Positions 43,850 through 52,566 of a stretch of DNA of 64,000 nt are shown here, in pieces (the stretch's first letter is position 1; every line of letters starts with the position of its first letter). Both the position numbers and the translations under genes were made by a program. Source of the DNA: Flavihumibacter fluvii (GTDB lineage Bacteria > Bacteroidota > Bacteroidia > Chitinophagales > Chitinophagaceae); contig NZ_CP092333.1 of the NCBI RefSeq assembly GCF_018595675.2, positions 272,001 through 336,000 on the forward strand. The letters run 5' to 3'. Under the pieces are notes generated by a model, which was not told where the DNA came from, did no database searches, and saw nothing but the letters and a program-made list of their open reading frames with translations.

Positions 43850-44356
43850 ATGCGCGTTTACCTCATTGGATTTATGGGCAGTGGGAAATCACACTGGGGC
43901 CGGCTGTTATCGGAGCGGATGAATTTTCCCTTCTATGACCTGGATGATGTGATCGTTCAAAAATCAGGCAGGACCATTACTGAAATATTTGAATCGTTGG
44001 GGGAAGAACAATTCCGTATACTGGAAAAGGAATTGCTGGAAAAGCTCACCGATGAGCACCCGGACCTTGTATTATCCTGTGGCGGCGGCACACCTTGTTT
44101 TTTCGGGAATATCGATTACATGAAAGAACATGGCAAGGTGATTTGGTTGAATACCTCCTTAGATACCCTGGTAGCACGACTGGTTAAAGAAAAAAGCCAC
44201 CGCCCATTGATCAGGGATATTCCCGATGCGGAATTAAAATCGGTGATCACTAAAAAACTGCATGACCGGAAATTATATTACGAGCAGGCGCATCTTTCCT
44301 TGCCGGAAGAAAGCCTGAGTCTTGAACAAATACAAGCCGCGATACTACATGACTAA
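43850..44356 (+). CDS. aroK: Shikimate kinase
   Basis: 168 residues, NMP-kinase fold. Walker A GFMGSGKSHWG, shikimate-binding DLDDVIVQKSG and the LSCGGGTPCF loop are seen, with the lid arginine in SHRPLIRD. ATP-dependent phosphorylation of shikimate in aromatic amino acid synthesis. It is 2 nt after the acyl-CoA dehydrogenase and overlaps the DUF423 gene by 8 nt. Confidence 0.95.
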   Translation: MRVYLIGFMGSGKSHWGRLLSERMNFPFYDLDDVIVQKSGRTITEIFESLGEEQFRILEKELLEKLTDEHPDLVLSCGGGTPCFFGNIDYMKEHGKVIWLNTSLDTLVARLVKEKSHRPLIRDIPDAELKSVITKKLHDRKLYYEQAHLSLPEESLSLEQIQAAILHD

Positions 44357-44747
44357 GTCAATACTTTCTTCAGCTGCCATCCTTGGCGCGCTGGCAGTGG
44401 CCCTGGGAGCATTTGGTGCACATGGGTTAAAACAAATTGTACCGACGGAAACTGTAGCCACCTTTGAAACAGGTGTACGGTATCATTTCTTTCATGTGTT
44501 TGCCTTACTGGCGACGGGCCTGGTCTCGATGCATTATCCCGTACCGCAAATGAGGCGGGCCGCGCAATGTTTTTTAGTAGGGATCCTGTTGTTCAGTGGT
44601 TCATTGTATCTGCTGACATTTTTGAAAGCCACGGCTTCAGTGGGTTTGGGCGGTATCGGATTGGTGACACCCGTTGGTGGCTTGTTTTTAATAGCCGGCT
44701 GGTTGTTTTTGTTCTGGGGGGTGCGGGTTGGAAAGCAACCTGCATAA
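44349..44747 (+). CDS. DUF423 (YgdD/TMEM256-like) membrane protein
   Basis: 132 residues from the ATG at 44349, within the end of aroK (8-nt overlap). Family blocks ILGALAVALGAFGAHGLK, FETGVRYHFFHVFALLATGL, LLFSGSLYLLTFLK and GLVTPVGGLFLIAGWLFLFW. Four membrane helices, small inner-membrane protein of unknown function. Last gene of the plus-strand run; an inverted repeat and a weak hairpin with T tract follow. Confidence 0.92.
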   Translation: MTKSILSSAAILGALAVALGAFGAHGLKQIVPTETVATFETGVRYHFFHVFALLATGLVSMHYPVPQMRRAAQCFLVGILLFSGSLYLLTFLKATASVGLGGIGLVTPVGGLFLIAGWLFLFWGVRVGKQPA

Positions 44748-44789
44748 AATCACTATTTTTTCACTGATTTTAATGAAGCCGCATGGCCA

Positions 44790-44818
44790 AATTTGTATTC
44801 CCGGCCGGAATACAAATT
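44790..44818. repeat. Perfect 12-bp inverted repeat between convergent genes
   Basis: AATTTGTATTCC (44790-44801) and its exact reverse complement (44807-44818) flank CGGCC. It lies between the DUF423 stop and the convergent serine hydrolase stop. No T tract follows directly, so it may be a bidirectional stop structure, a processing site or a protein-binding site. Confidence 0.7.
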
Positions 44819-44825
44819 GTTGCGC

Positions 44826-44850
44826 TCACTTTAATCAAAGTGATTTTTTT
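44826..44850 (+). terminator. Possible terminator of the gcdH-aroK-DUF423 transcript
   Basis: A 7-bp stem TCACTTT/AAAGTGA with loop AATC (44826-44843) is followed by seven T (44844-44850). The stem is AT-rich and the T tract lies in the last codons of the convergent serine hydrolase gene, so strength is uncertain. Confidence 0.4.
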
Positions 44851-46229
44851 CGAAACGCCAGGTTCCGCACTCTTCCATCGGAATATAAAAAACCAGTGAT
44901 CTTCTTTTTCTTCCGGTCAAATTTAAACAGGGAACTAAAAAAGGAGAACCCATCTGCGCCAGTGGGTGTTAATAAATTCTCTTCATCCCTGCTATTCACA
45001 AAAAAGAGCTGGCCTTCTTTATTTACAAAACTTAGCGTGGCATCGGCCTCTTCGGAATAATAAGTGCCTGCATATTCCAGCAGCGCTGCACTGCCTGGTA
45101 GCGGAACGGATGTTTTAGGGAGATCCTGTTTGGCTGACGGTATTTGTACGGCATCCTTGTTTTTGACCATTACTGTTCTCACCTGGCTGATGATGGATGG
45201 CCCCGGGTAAATGCTCCCGGCATTGCTGAGCCAGGCAATAGCCAGGTTCATATCGGGATAGAATTCCAGGAAGGCGCGGTAACCGGCTGTGGCGCCGCTG
45301 TGCGAGATATTTGGCCAGCCCATGACGGTGTCTACATTTAAACCGGCAGCATATTTATTGCTTTGGCCATTGTTGAAGGGTGCGGTGCGTAATTGGTTCG
45401 GTAGTATGGAAGGGTTGCCTAACTGGTTGGAGGTGTAAAACCTGGTCCAGCGAAGCAGGTCTTCAGTGGTCGTTAATAAGCCCCCGTTACCATAGGCATC
45501 TTCATTGGGCATATCGATCACATAGCCGGCGCCTTTTTTTTCATAAGCTGTAGCCCTGTTCTTAACGATCCGCGTATAATCATTCCGCCATTGGGTGCAA
45601 GACATGCCGGCGGGTTCAAAAATGTACTTCCTGGTAAAATCAGCCAGGCTTTGGCCACTTAGCCGTTCAACGATAATGGCAAAAAGATTGTAGTTCGAAT
45701 TGCTGTAAATATATTCGGCACCGGGAATATGGTTCAGGTGTTTCTGCCTGCAAATGATCTTCAGGACGTCGGCATTGGTAAAGGCTTTTGAACCCCTGGG
45801 CCAGCCGGTGAGGGCGGTGATATTCCCCCAATCGCGCAGGCCGCTGGTATGGTGCATCATCTGGTCGAGGGTGATGGTAACACCATAGTCGGGCAGTTCG
45901 GGAATATATTTCCTGATATCATCCTGCACGAGGAGTTTGCCTTGTTGCTGTAACAGTAAGATAGCAGCAGCTGTGAATTGTTTGGACACCGAACCGGCTT
46001 CAATGATGGAGTTGGTGGTGAGTGGCGTGGCTGTTTCCAGGTTGGCGTAGCCGGCTGCTTTGGAATAGATGACTTGTCCATTCCTGCTGATGGACAATTG
46101 TGCGCCAGGGTGTTCGGGCAGGTAGCGGGCCATGATTTTATCGAGCAGGGCAGTAGTGTCCTGGAAACCTTGTGCAGTGGAACAATCGTTCAAAAAAAGA
46201 AAAGCGAGGATAGACAGTAAATTTCTCAT
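44835..46229 (-). CDS. Serine beta-lactamase-like (class C/S12) hydrolase, secreted
   Basis: 464 residues with an N-terminal leader (LLSILAFLFLNDCSTAQ). Penicillin-binding-protein fold: S80-V-S-K83 (EAGSVSKQFTAAA), Y175-S-N (YIYSNSNYNL) and HSGATAGY in place of KTG. A C-terminal lipocalin-like tail (LLEYAGTYYSEEADATLSF) is typical of S12 esterase/peptidase relatives. This is not evidence for beta-lactam resistance; D-amino acid peptidase or esterase activity is equally likely. Co-oriented with the suf operon, 87 nt after the Rrf2 gene. Confidence 0.88.
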   Translation of the reverse strand: MRNLLSILAFLFLNDCSTAQGFQDTTALLDKIMARYLPEHPGAQLSISRNGQVIYSKAAGYANLETATPLTTNSIIEAGSVSKQFTAAAILLLQQQGKLLVQDDIRKYIPELPDYGVTITLDQMMHHTSGLRDWGNITALTGWPRGSKAFTNADVLKIICRQKHLNHIPGAEYIYSNSNYNLFAIIVERLSGQSLADFTRKYIFEPAGMSCTQWRNDYTRIVKNRATAYEKKGAGYVIDMPNEDAYGNGGLLTTTEDLLRWTRFYTSNQLGNPSILPNQLRTAPFNNGQSNKYAAGLNVDTVMGWPNISHSGATAGYRAFLEFYPDMNLAIAWLSNAGSIYPGPSIISQVRTVMVKNKDAVQIPSAKQDLPKTSVPLPGSAALLEYAGTYYSEEADATLSFVNKEGQLFFVNSRDEENLLTPTGADGFSFFSSLFKFDRKKKKITGFLYSDGRVRNLAFRKKSL

Positions 46230-46316
46230 GGTGGTAACAAGCTAATAAAAATCTTACTAACCTGTAAAATTGAAAAATGAACCCTGTATAGCTATTTTAG
46301 GACGATACATCCACGT

Positions 46317-46805
46317 TTAATCTTGGGGCTGAATAGCTATTCCCGGATCGACCTGGCGAATAAGCTGTTGTAAAATTTCACCGGTTTTATTTTCTGCATG
46401 CATCAAATCAGACAGGTTCACCTGGTCCAGCAACTGGTCTATCCTGGATTGAATCATTTGCCAGAGGGAGCGTGTAGAGCAATCCACCGAATTGACGCAA
46501 AGCTTTAACGTACCGGGGTGATCGCCACAGAATGCAGCTGAAAACAAGGCGCCACCCAGGGCCTTGAGTACTTTATTGATATTTATTTCCCGGGCAGGGT
46601 TTGCTAAAACATAACCGCCCTTATAACCGGCTGTACTGTTTATGAATCCTTCCATACGGAGCAGGCGCGTTAACTTGGCTACATAATGACTGCTCAATCC
46701 TTCCGCTTCGCTAATTTGCGGGATGCTCATGCCTTCTGCATCCTGGCAATTGGCAATTCGCAGCAGGATCCGTAATCCATATTCTTCCTGGGCTGTTATT
46801 TTCAT
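46317..46805 (-). CDS. Rrf2 family transcriptional regulator, likely suf-operon regulator
   Basis: 162 residues. Winged helix with MKITAQEEYGLRILLRIANC, SIPQISEAEGLSSHYVAKLT and the wing GYKGGYVLANPAREI, followed by a cysteine triad C93-x9-C103-x5-C109 (AFCGDHPGTLKLCVNSVDC) fit for a [2Fe-2S] cluster as in IscR-type regulators. It is the last gene of the suf run, 13 nt after the DUF59 gene. It probably binds the inverted repeat at 52464-52481 in response to cluster status. Confidence 0.9.
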   Translation of the reverse strand: MKITAQEEYGLRILLRIANCQDAEGMSIPQISEAEGLSSHYVAKLTRLLRMEGFINSTAGYKGGYVLANPAREININKVLKALGGALFSAAFCGDHPGTLKLCVNSVDCSTRSLWQMIQSRIDQLLDQVNLSDLMHAENKTGEILQQLIRQVDPGIAIQPQD

Positions 46806-46818
46806 AAATGAACCTGGT

Positions 46819-47130
46819 TTAAAGCATTCCTAATTCCAATTGTGCAGTTTCAGACATCATCGACCTGTTCCATGGGGGATTCCAGGTTACGGCGACATGC
46901 ACATCATTTACCCCTTCAATTTCCCGGAGTTTTTTATCTACCTCAAGCGGCAGGGATTGGGCTGCCGGGCAACCCGGTGCAGTTAATGTCATCACGACCT
47001 GGATATTGTTGACCGGTAAGATGTCTATTTCATAAATCAAACCCAGTTCAAAAATATTTACGGGAATCTCCGGATCGTAGATCGTACATAGAACATCTAT
47101 AATAGTTTGTTTTTGTATGGCTTTTTCCAT
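46819..47130 (-). CDS. DUF59/MIP18-family Fe-S assembly factor (SufT-like)
   Basis: 103 residues of a single DUF59 domain: IYDPEIPVNIFELGLIYEID, VMTLTAPGCPAAQSLPLEVD with the conserved cysteine, and VTWNPPWNRSMMSETAQLEL. SufT and related proteins help deliver clusters to target proteins. The gene sits 4 nt after sufE and 13 nt before the Rrf2 gene, matching the normal Bacteroidota suf arrangement. Confidence 0.9.
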   Translation of the reverse strand: MEKAIQKQTIIDVLCTIYDPEIPVNIFELGLIYEIDILPVNNIQVVMTLTAPGCPAAQSLPLEVDKKLREIEGVNDVHVAVTWNPPWNRSMMSETAQLELGML

Positions 47131-47134
47131 GATC

Positions 47135-47578
47135 TTATGTTGTTGCTGCGTTTTTTAATTTATAGGCCAATGCAAAGCTTTTCATTTGCCTGACCATAGC
47201 CAGGAGCCCATTCGAGCGGGTTTGGGCCAGGTGCGTGGTCATCCCGATCTCGCGAATGAAATCCAGGTTGGCCTGGATAATATCATCGGCGCTTTGTCCG
47301 GATAATACCCGGATCAGCATGCTGATCAAACCTTTTACAATGACCGAATCACTATCTGCCTTATAAAAAATATGACCATCGCGGTATTCAGCCACCAACC
47401 AAACGGCGGACTGGCAGCCTTTAACCCTGTTTTCATCAATTTTATGCTGAAGCTCCAGGGGTGGCAGTCTTTTACCCAGGTCAATGATATATTCATATTT
47501 ATCATCCCAGGAATCGAACAAGGAAAATTCTGCTACAATTTCCTTTTCAATTGCTGCTATGGTGTTTTGGTGATTCAT
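47135..47578 (-). CDS. sufE: SufE cysteine desulfurase activator
   Basis: 147 residues: FSLFDSWDDKYEYIIDLGKR, then the sulfur-accepting C55 in RVKGCQSAVWLVAE and the later LSGQSADDIIQANLDFI and RSNGLLAMVRQM. It accepts persulfide from SufS and passes it to SufBCD. Three nt after sufS on the minus strand. Confidence 0.95.
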   Translation of the reverse strand: MNHQNTIAAIEKEIVAEFSLFDSWDDKYEYIIDLGKRLPPLELQHKIDENRVKGCQSAVWLVAEYRDGHIFYKADSDSVIVKGLISMLIRVLSGQSADDIIQANLDFIREIGMTTHLAQTRSNGLLAMVRQMKSFALAYKLKNAATT

Positions 47579-47581
47579 CCT

Positions 47582-48829
47582 TCAGGATAACATTTTTATT
47601 GTCTTATGTAAGCCGGCAATCAATCCGTCAATTTCTTCTATGGTGTTATATACTGCAAAGGAGGCCCTTACTGTTCCGGGGATGCCAAAACGATACATCA
47701 GGGGCTGGGCACAATGATGGCCCGTTCTTACGGCTATGCCGCTATTATCCAATAAAATCCCGATGTCCTGCGGATGCATCTTGCTGATCACAAATGAAAC
47801 CACACTTACTTTATCTTTTGCCGTACCGATGATTTTTAAGCCCGGTACCTGCTGTAATTGATTTGTAGCATAGTGCAGCAGTTCTTCTTCATGCCTTCGA
47901 ATATTGTCTTTTCCGGTTTCATTGATGAAATCCAGGGCGGCCTTGAAGGCGATGGTATCTGCAATATTTGGAGTACCGGCTTCAAACTTATAGGGTAAGT
48001 CATTATAAGTGGTTTTTTCAAAAGTCACTTCTTTGATCATTTCCCCACCGCCATGAAAAACGGGCATGGCTTCCAGTATATTTTTTTTGCCATATAAGAT
48101 ACCAACGCCGGTTGGTCCGTATACTTTATGGGAAGAGAATACGAAAAAATCAACATCCATTTGCCGGACATCAATATACAGGTGTGCAGCGGATTGCGCG
48201 CCATCTATCAATACCATTGCGCCAGATTTGTGCGCGGCATCAATGATTTGTTTCACCGGATTAATCGTCCCCAGCGCATTCGATGCATGCATCACAGCAA
48301 CCAGCTTTGTTTTCGGGCTAAGTAATTTCAGATAATCCTCGAAGATCATTTCCCCGGCATCATTAACCGGGATTACTTTTAAGGTTGCGCTTTTTTCTTC
48401 ACACAGGATTTGCCAGGGAACAATATTGGAATGGTGTTCCATGTGAGAAATGATGATCTCATCTCCTGCCTGGATATTTTTCCGGCCCCAGGTATAAGCC
48501 ACCAGGTTGATACTTTCGGTGGATCCCCTGGTAAAGATAATTTCCTCCCTTGAAGCAGCGTGGATGAATTGCTGGACAGCATCGCGGGTGGCTTCAAAGG
48601 CCTGGGTAGCTTCCTCTGCAAGGGTATGAATTCCCCGGTGGACATTCGCATTGTAATTACCGTAATAATTTACCAGCGCATCAATGACCACCTGCGGTTT
48701 TTGTGTAGTAGCTGCATTGTCCAGATAAACCAATGGCTTACCCTTCACTTTCCGGTTCAGGATTGGAAACTGTTGCCTGATGCTGTACACATCGAGGCCT
48801 TTTTGCAGGGAAGCTTTGGCGGTGATCAT
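47582..48829 (-). CDS. sufS: SufS cysteine desulfurase
   Basis: 415 residues, fold-type I PLP enzyme. LVYLDNAATTQKP, SHMEHHSN (H132), DGAQSAAH, PLP lysine K235 in SSHKVYGPTG, and the persulfide C373 in RTGHHCAQP. It releases sulfur from cysteine for cluster assembly. Its start overlaps the sufD stop by 4 nt. Confidence 0.96.
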   Translation of the reverse strand: MITAKASLQKGLDVYSIRQQFPILNRKVKGKPLVYLDNAATTQKPQVVIDALVNYYGNYNANVHRGIHTLAEEATQAFEATRDAVQQFIHAASREEIIFTRGSTESINLVAYTWGRKNIQAGDEIIISHMEHHSNIVPWQILCEEKSATLKVIPVNDAGEMIFEDYLKLLSPKTKLVAVMHASNALGTINPVKQIIDAAHKSGAMVLIDGAQSAAHLYIDVRQMDVDFFVFSSHKVYGPTGVGILYGKKNILEAMPVFHGGGEMIKEVTFEKTTYNDLPYKFEAGTPNIADTIAFKAALDFINETGKDNIRRHEEELLHYATNQLQQVPGLKIIGTAKDKVSVVSFVISKMHPQDIGILLDNSGIAVRTGHHCAQPLMYRFGIPGTVRASFAVYNTIEEIDGLIAGLHKTIKMLS

Positions 48830-50136
48830 AGTAAATTCAATTGTAAGCGTTCTGATATAAGGGCATCAACATAAGCGCGAACAGGTTCCGGTTTTACCTG
48901 CGCGATGATGTCTTTGCCAAAGGCCTGCAGCAATAATGACCGGGCAATTTTTTCACTGATACCCCTGGATTGCAGGTAGAACAGGCCTTCGTCATCCAGC
49001 CGGCCTACCGTACAACCGTGCGAGCATTTTACATCATCTGCGAATATTTCCAGTTGTGGTTTTGAATTGATACTGGCTGTGCCGGAGAGGAGGATGTTTT
49101 TGTTGGATTGAAAAGCGTTTGTTTTCTGAGCCTGCGGGCGCACAAATATTTTCCCGTTGAATACACCGGTTGAATGGCCATCCAGGATCCCTTTATAGAA
49201 TTCATTGCTGAAGCAATTGGGTTTTATATGGTCAACGACGGTATGGTTGTCTAAATGTCCATGGCCATTTTGCAAATACAAGCCATATGCGTGGGCTTCC
49301 GCATGTTCTGCATCCATTACTGCATGCAGGTTGTTTCTGACTATGCCCCCGTTCAGGGAAATCGTTACCGTGTGTACATAGCTCTTGCCGACCTGGTGAA
49401 TATGTGTGGTACTCACCTGGCTGTTTGCACTGGAATCGTTCTGGATCTTGTAATACTCCAGCATAGCATCCTTTTCCACGATTATTTCCATAACCTGGTT
49501 GGTGAAGCTTTCGTTTAAGCCAAGGGTAGTATAGTTTTCCACTACCTGCACCTGCGCCTGTTCACTGATGTAAAGGAGGCTGCGTGGCTGGGACAAAATA
49601 TTACCCGGCCGGGTATCTGAAATATTATAGATGTAGACCGGATGGTCGGAGGACTGGCTTTTTTTGACATGGATAAAAACAGCACCCTGTATAAATGCAG
49701 TGTTCAGGGCATGGATACCATCTTTTTGGTAATTGCTGCTGCCACCGAAATATTTTGAAACGATGCTACTGTATGCATGTTGCCCGGCTTCTTCCAATGG
49801 TAAGATTTCTAATGAAGCAGACCGGATAGCGGAATGCGGAGCGGAGAACAAACCATTAATAAAAAACAATTCACTGGCATTTTCATGACCGGGCAAACGA
49901 ATAGCCGCCAGCTCTGCTATGGAAAGCGGTGTTGTGGCCTTGTGTTGCGGGAATTGGTATTCTTTATTAAATAGTCCGCCAATATGTGTGTACTTCCATT
50001 CTTCGTTGCGTGCATTGGGAATGCCCAGCCTGTTAAAAGTATCAAATGCTTTTTCACGGACAAGGCTGAGGGTATTGTCCTTTTGCATTGGCCGCAGCAG
50101 GTCAAACTGTTCCTTAAAATATGCTGAGGTATTCAT
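48826..50136 (-). CDS. sufD: SufD Fe-S cluster assembly scaffold subunit
   Basis: 436 residues: NEEWKYTHIGGLFNKEYQF, ARVV-like TLGLNESFTNQVMEIIVEKD, NTHIHQVGKS and the conserved CSHGCTVGRLDDEGLFYLQS near the C-terminus. Forms the SufBC2D complex with its neighbours. Overlaps sufS by 4 nt; 12 nt from sufC. Confidence 0.95.
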   Translation of the reverse strand: MNTSAYFKEQFDLLRPMQKDNTLSLVREKAFDTFNRLGIPNARNEEWKYTHIGGLFNKEYQFPQHKATTPLSIAELAAIRLPGHENASELFFINGLFSAPHSAIRSASLEILPLEEAGQHAYSSIVSKYFGGSSNYQKDGIHALNTAFIQGAVFIHVKKSQSSDHPVYIYNISDTRPGNILSQPRSLLYISEQAQVQVVENYTTLGLNESFTNQVMEIIVEKDAMLEYYKIQNDSSANSQVSTTHIHQVGKSYVHTVTISLNGGIVRNNLHAVMDAEHAEAHAYGLYLQNGHGHLDNHTVVDHIKPNCFSNEFYKGILDGHSTGVFNGKIFVRPQAQKTNAFQSNKNILLSGTASINSKPQLEIFADDVKCSHGCTVGRLDDEGLFYLQSRGISEKIARSLLLQAFGKDIIAQVKPEPVRAYVDALISERLQLNLL

Positions 50137-50148
50137 TCTTTTCGGGTA

Positions 50149-50916
50149 TTAATTAGTTTCTACGGCAACATGCTGTGCATGTTTGATAAAATCATATCCT
50201 TTCTCTTCAAGTTCCAGTGCCAGTTCTTTAGGGCCGGTCCTGACAATACGGCCATCTAATAATACGTGGACAAAGTCTGGTATGATATAATCAAGCAAAC
50301 GTTGGTAGTGGGTAACCACGAGCACTGCATTGTCTTTGTTCCTTAATTTGTTTACACCATTTGCCACAATGCGGATAGCATCAATATCCAAACCCGAATC
50401 GGTTTCATCCAGGATGGCCAGCTTAGGTTTGAGCATCGCCATCTGGAAAATTTCATTCCGTTTTTTCTCACCGCCGGAAAACCCTTCATTCAGTGAGCGG
50501 CTCAGGAGGGACTGGTCCATTTCCATCATGGCCATTTGTTCCTTTACCAGCTTAAGAAATGTAAGGGCATCGAGGGGTTCTTCGCCGTGGTATTTCCGGA
50601 TCTCATTAACCGCTGTTTTCATAAAGTTGGTGGTGGTGAGTCCCGGTATCTCCACCGGGTATTGAAAAGCAAGAAATAGTCCTTCGGCAGCCCTTGCTTC
50701 AGGCGACAAAGCCAGGAGGTCCTTTCCTGAAAAATCCACGGAGCCGGCAGTAACTTCAAAATTTTGCCGGCCTGCCAAAACAGATGCCAGGGTGCTTTTA
50801 CCGGAACCATTGGGTCCCATGATCGCATGTACCTCGCCTGGCTGGATGTTAAGATTTATTCCTTTTAAAATATCCTTTCCTTCAATGCCTGCATGTAAGT
50901 TGCGGATCGACAGCAT
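50149..50916 (-). CDS. sufC: SufC ABC-type ATPase
   Basis: 255 residues. Walker A IMGPNGSGKST (32-42), signature SGGEKKRNEI and Walker B AILDETDSGLDID. Drives conformational change of SufB/SufD. 36 nt after sufB. Confidence 0.97.
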   Translation of the reverse strand: MLSIRNLHAGIEGKDILKGINLNIQPGEVHAIMGPNGSGKSTLASVLAGRQNFEVTAGSVDFSGKDLLALSPEARAAEGLFLAFQYPVEIPGLTTTNFMKTAVNEIRKYHGEEPLDALTFLKLVKEQMAMMEMDQSLLSRSLNEGFSGGEKKRNEIFQMAMLKPKLAILDETDSGLDIDAIRIVANGVNKLRNKDNAVLVVTHYQRLLDYIIPDFVHVLLDGRIVRTGPKELALELEEKGYDFIKHAQHVAVETN

Positions 50917-50952
50917 GATAAAATTATTTATACTGGTTATTGATACTATTTT

Positions 50953-52404
50953 CTAACCGACACTACCTTCCAAACTTATCGCCAATAATTTTTGTGCTTC
51001 CACAGCAAATTCCATGGGCAGCTGGTTCATCACTTCCCGGGCAAATCCATTAACGATAAGGGCAACAGCTGTTTCTGTTTTAATGCCCCGTTGGTTGCAG
51101 TAGAAGATCTGGTCTTCCCCAATTTTCGAGGTAGTGGCTTCATGTTCCACCTGGGCAGTATTATTCTTCACCTCGATGTAAGGGAAAGTATGCGCGCCAC
51201 ATTTGTCGCCCAGCAGCAGGGAATCACATTGGGAATAGTTACGGGCATTATGGGCATTTTTGCTGATGTGCACCAGTCCCCGGTAGCTGTTATTACTGAC
51301 ACCGGCAGAAATACCTTTTGAAACAATACGGCTTTTGGTATTCTTCCCCAGGTGAATCATTTTAGTGCCGGTATCAGCCTGCTGGTGATGATTGGTAACT
51401 GCTATAGAATAAAATTCTCCAACTGAATTATCACCTTTGAGAATAACGCTGGGGTATTTCCAGGTAATAGCAGAGCCGGTTTCAACCTGTGTCCAGGAAA
51501 TCTTTGCATTGATTCCCTTGCATATGCCACGCTTGGTTACAAAATTGTAAATGCCACCCTTACCCTCTTTATCACCGGGATACCAGTTTTGGACTGTGGA
51601 GTATTTAATTTCTGCATTATCCAGTGCCACCAGTTCCACTACCGCGGCATGCAACTGGTTTTCATCCCGCATAGGTGCGGTACAGCCTTCGAGGTAACTC
51701 ACATAACTAGCTTCTTCGGCCACGATCAGGGTTCTTTCAAACTGGCCGGTATTTTCAGCATTGATGCGGAAGTAGGTGGATAATTCCATCGGGCACCGGA
51801 CGCCTTTAGGGATATAACAAAAAGAGCCATCGCTGAATACGGCGGAGTTGAGCGATGCAAAATAATTATCCGTAATGGGAACCACAGAACCCAGGTATTT
51901 TTTTACAAGGTCGGGGTGTTCCCGGATTGCTTCGCTCATGGAACAGAAGATAATGCCGAGCTCAGCAAGTTGTTCTTTAAAGGAGGTGCCGATAGAGACG
52001 CTATCAATTACGGCATCAACGGCAACGCCGGTAAGCCGTTTTTGTTCATCCAGTGAAATGCCCAGTTTCTCAAAAGTCTCCCTTAGCACAGGGTCAATTT
52101 CATCTAGGCTATTAAGATTGGTTTTTTGTTTCGGCGCAGAATAATAAATGATCTCCTGGAAATTGATGGGATCGTAAGTAATATTGGCCCAGGTGGGTTC
52201 TTCCCCCGCAAGGCTGGACCAGTGGCGGAAAGCTTTTAAACGCCAATCCAGCATCCATTGGGGCTCTTTCTTTTTTGCGGAGATAAAGCGGACAATATCT
52301 TCATTCAATCCTTTTGGGGCTTCATCTGCTTCTATATTGGTAACAAACCCATATTTATAATCACTAAGTACAGTGTTTTCGATGGTTTGAAGGTCGTCAT
52401 TCAT
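50953..52404 (-). CDS. sufB: SufB Fe-S cluster scaffold
   Basis: 483 residues: [55 protein letters not shown] (conserved cysteine), [16 protein letters not shown] and the C-terminal [20 protein letters not shown]. The scaffold on which clusters are built. First gene of the operon, 43 nt downstream of a perfect TACCTTTG -7 element next to an inverted repeat. Confidence 0.97.
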   Translation of the reverse strand: MNDDLQTIENTVLSDYKYGFVTNIEADEAPKGLNEDIVRFISAKKKEPQWMLDWRLKAFRHWSSLAGEEPTWANITYDPINFQEIIYYSAPKQKTNLNSLDEIDPVLRETFEKLGISLDEQKRLTGVAVDAVIDSVSIGTSFKEQLAELGIIFCSMSEAIREHPDLVKKYLGSVVPITDNYFASLNSAVFSDGSFCYIPKGVRCPMELSTYFRINAENTGQFERTLIVAEEASYVSYLEGCTAPMRDENQLHAAVVELVALDNAEIKYSTVQNWYPGDKEGKGGIYNFVTKRGICKGINAKISWTQVETGSAITWKYPSVILKGDNSVGEFYSIAVTNHHQQADTGTKMIHLGKNTKSRIVSKGISAGVSNNSYRGLVHISKNAHNARNYSQCDSLLLGDKCGAHTFPYIEVKNNTAQVEHEATTSKIGEDQIFYCNQRGIKTETAVALIVNGFAREVMNQLPMEFAVEAQKLLAISLEGSVG

Positions 52405-52446
52405 AAAGTGCTTTTTTGGCTTTAATTGCTAATAATTCCTTCAATA

Positions 52447-52454
52447 CAAAGGTA
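52447..52454 (-). promoter_or_regulatory. Bacteroidota -7 promoter element of the suf operon
   Basis: Minus-strand TACCTTTG, perfect TAnnTTTG match, 43 nt upstream of the sufB ATG. A TTG lies 14 nt further upstream (52469-52471), a short spacing, inside the inverted repeat at 52464-52481. Confidence 0.5.
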
Positions 52455-52463
52455 GTACTTTAA

Positions 52464-52481
52464 TTATACAAAAAAGTATAA
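52464..52481. promoter_or_regulatory. Candidate Rrf2-family operator at the suf promoter
   Basis: TTATAC (52464-52469), six A, then GTATAA (52476-52481) is a perfect 6-bp inverted repeat with a 6-nt spacer. It overlaps the expected -33 region of the sufB promoter, so a bound repressor would block transcription. The suf operon itself encodes an Rrf2 regulator that could bind here. Confidence 0.4.
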
Positions 52482-52566
52482 ATAAAGTTCGGTCATTACG
52501 CTAATGCGGTGGGAATCAGCGCAGTTTGCCACTATTTTCCTTAATATTGACCCATATTCTGCTTGT

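Noticed and set aside
44835-46229. Beta-lactam resistance gene
   Set aside because: The SxxK/YSN/HSG set is shared by S12 esterases and D-peptidases, and the C-terminal tail is not that of a resistance beta-lactamase.
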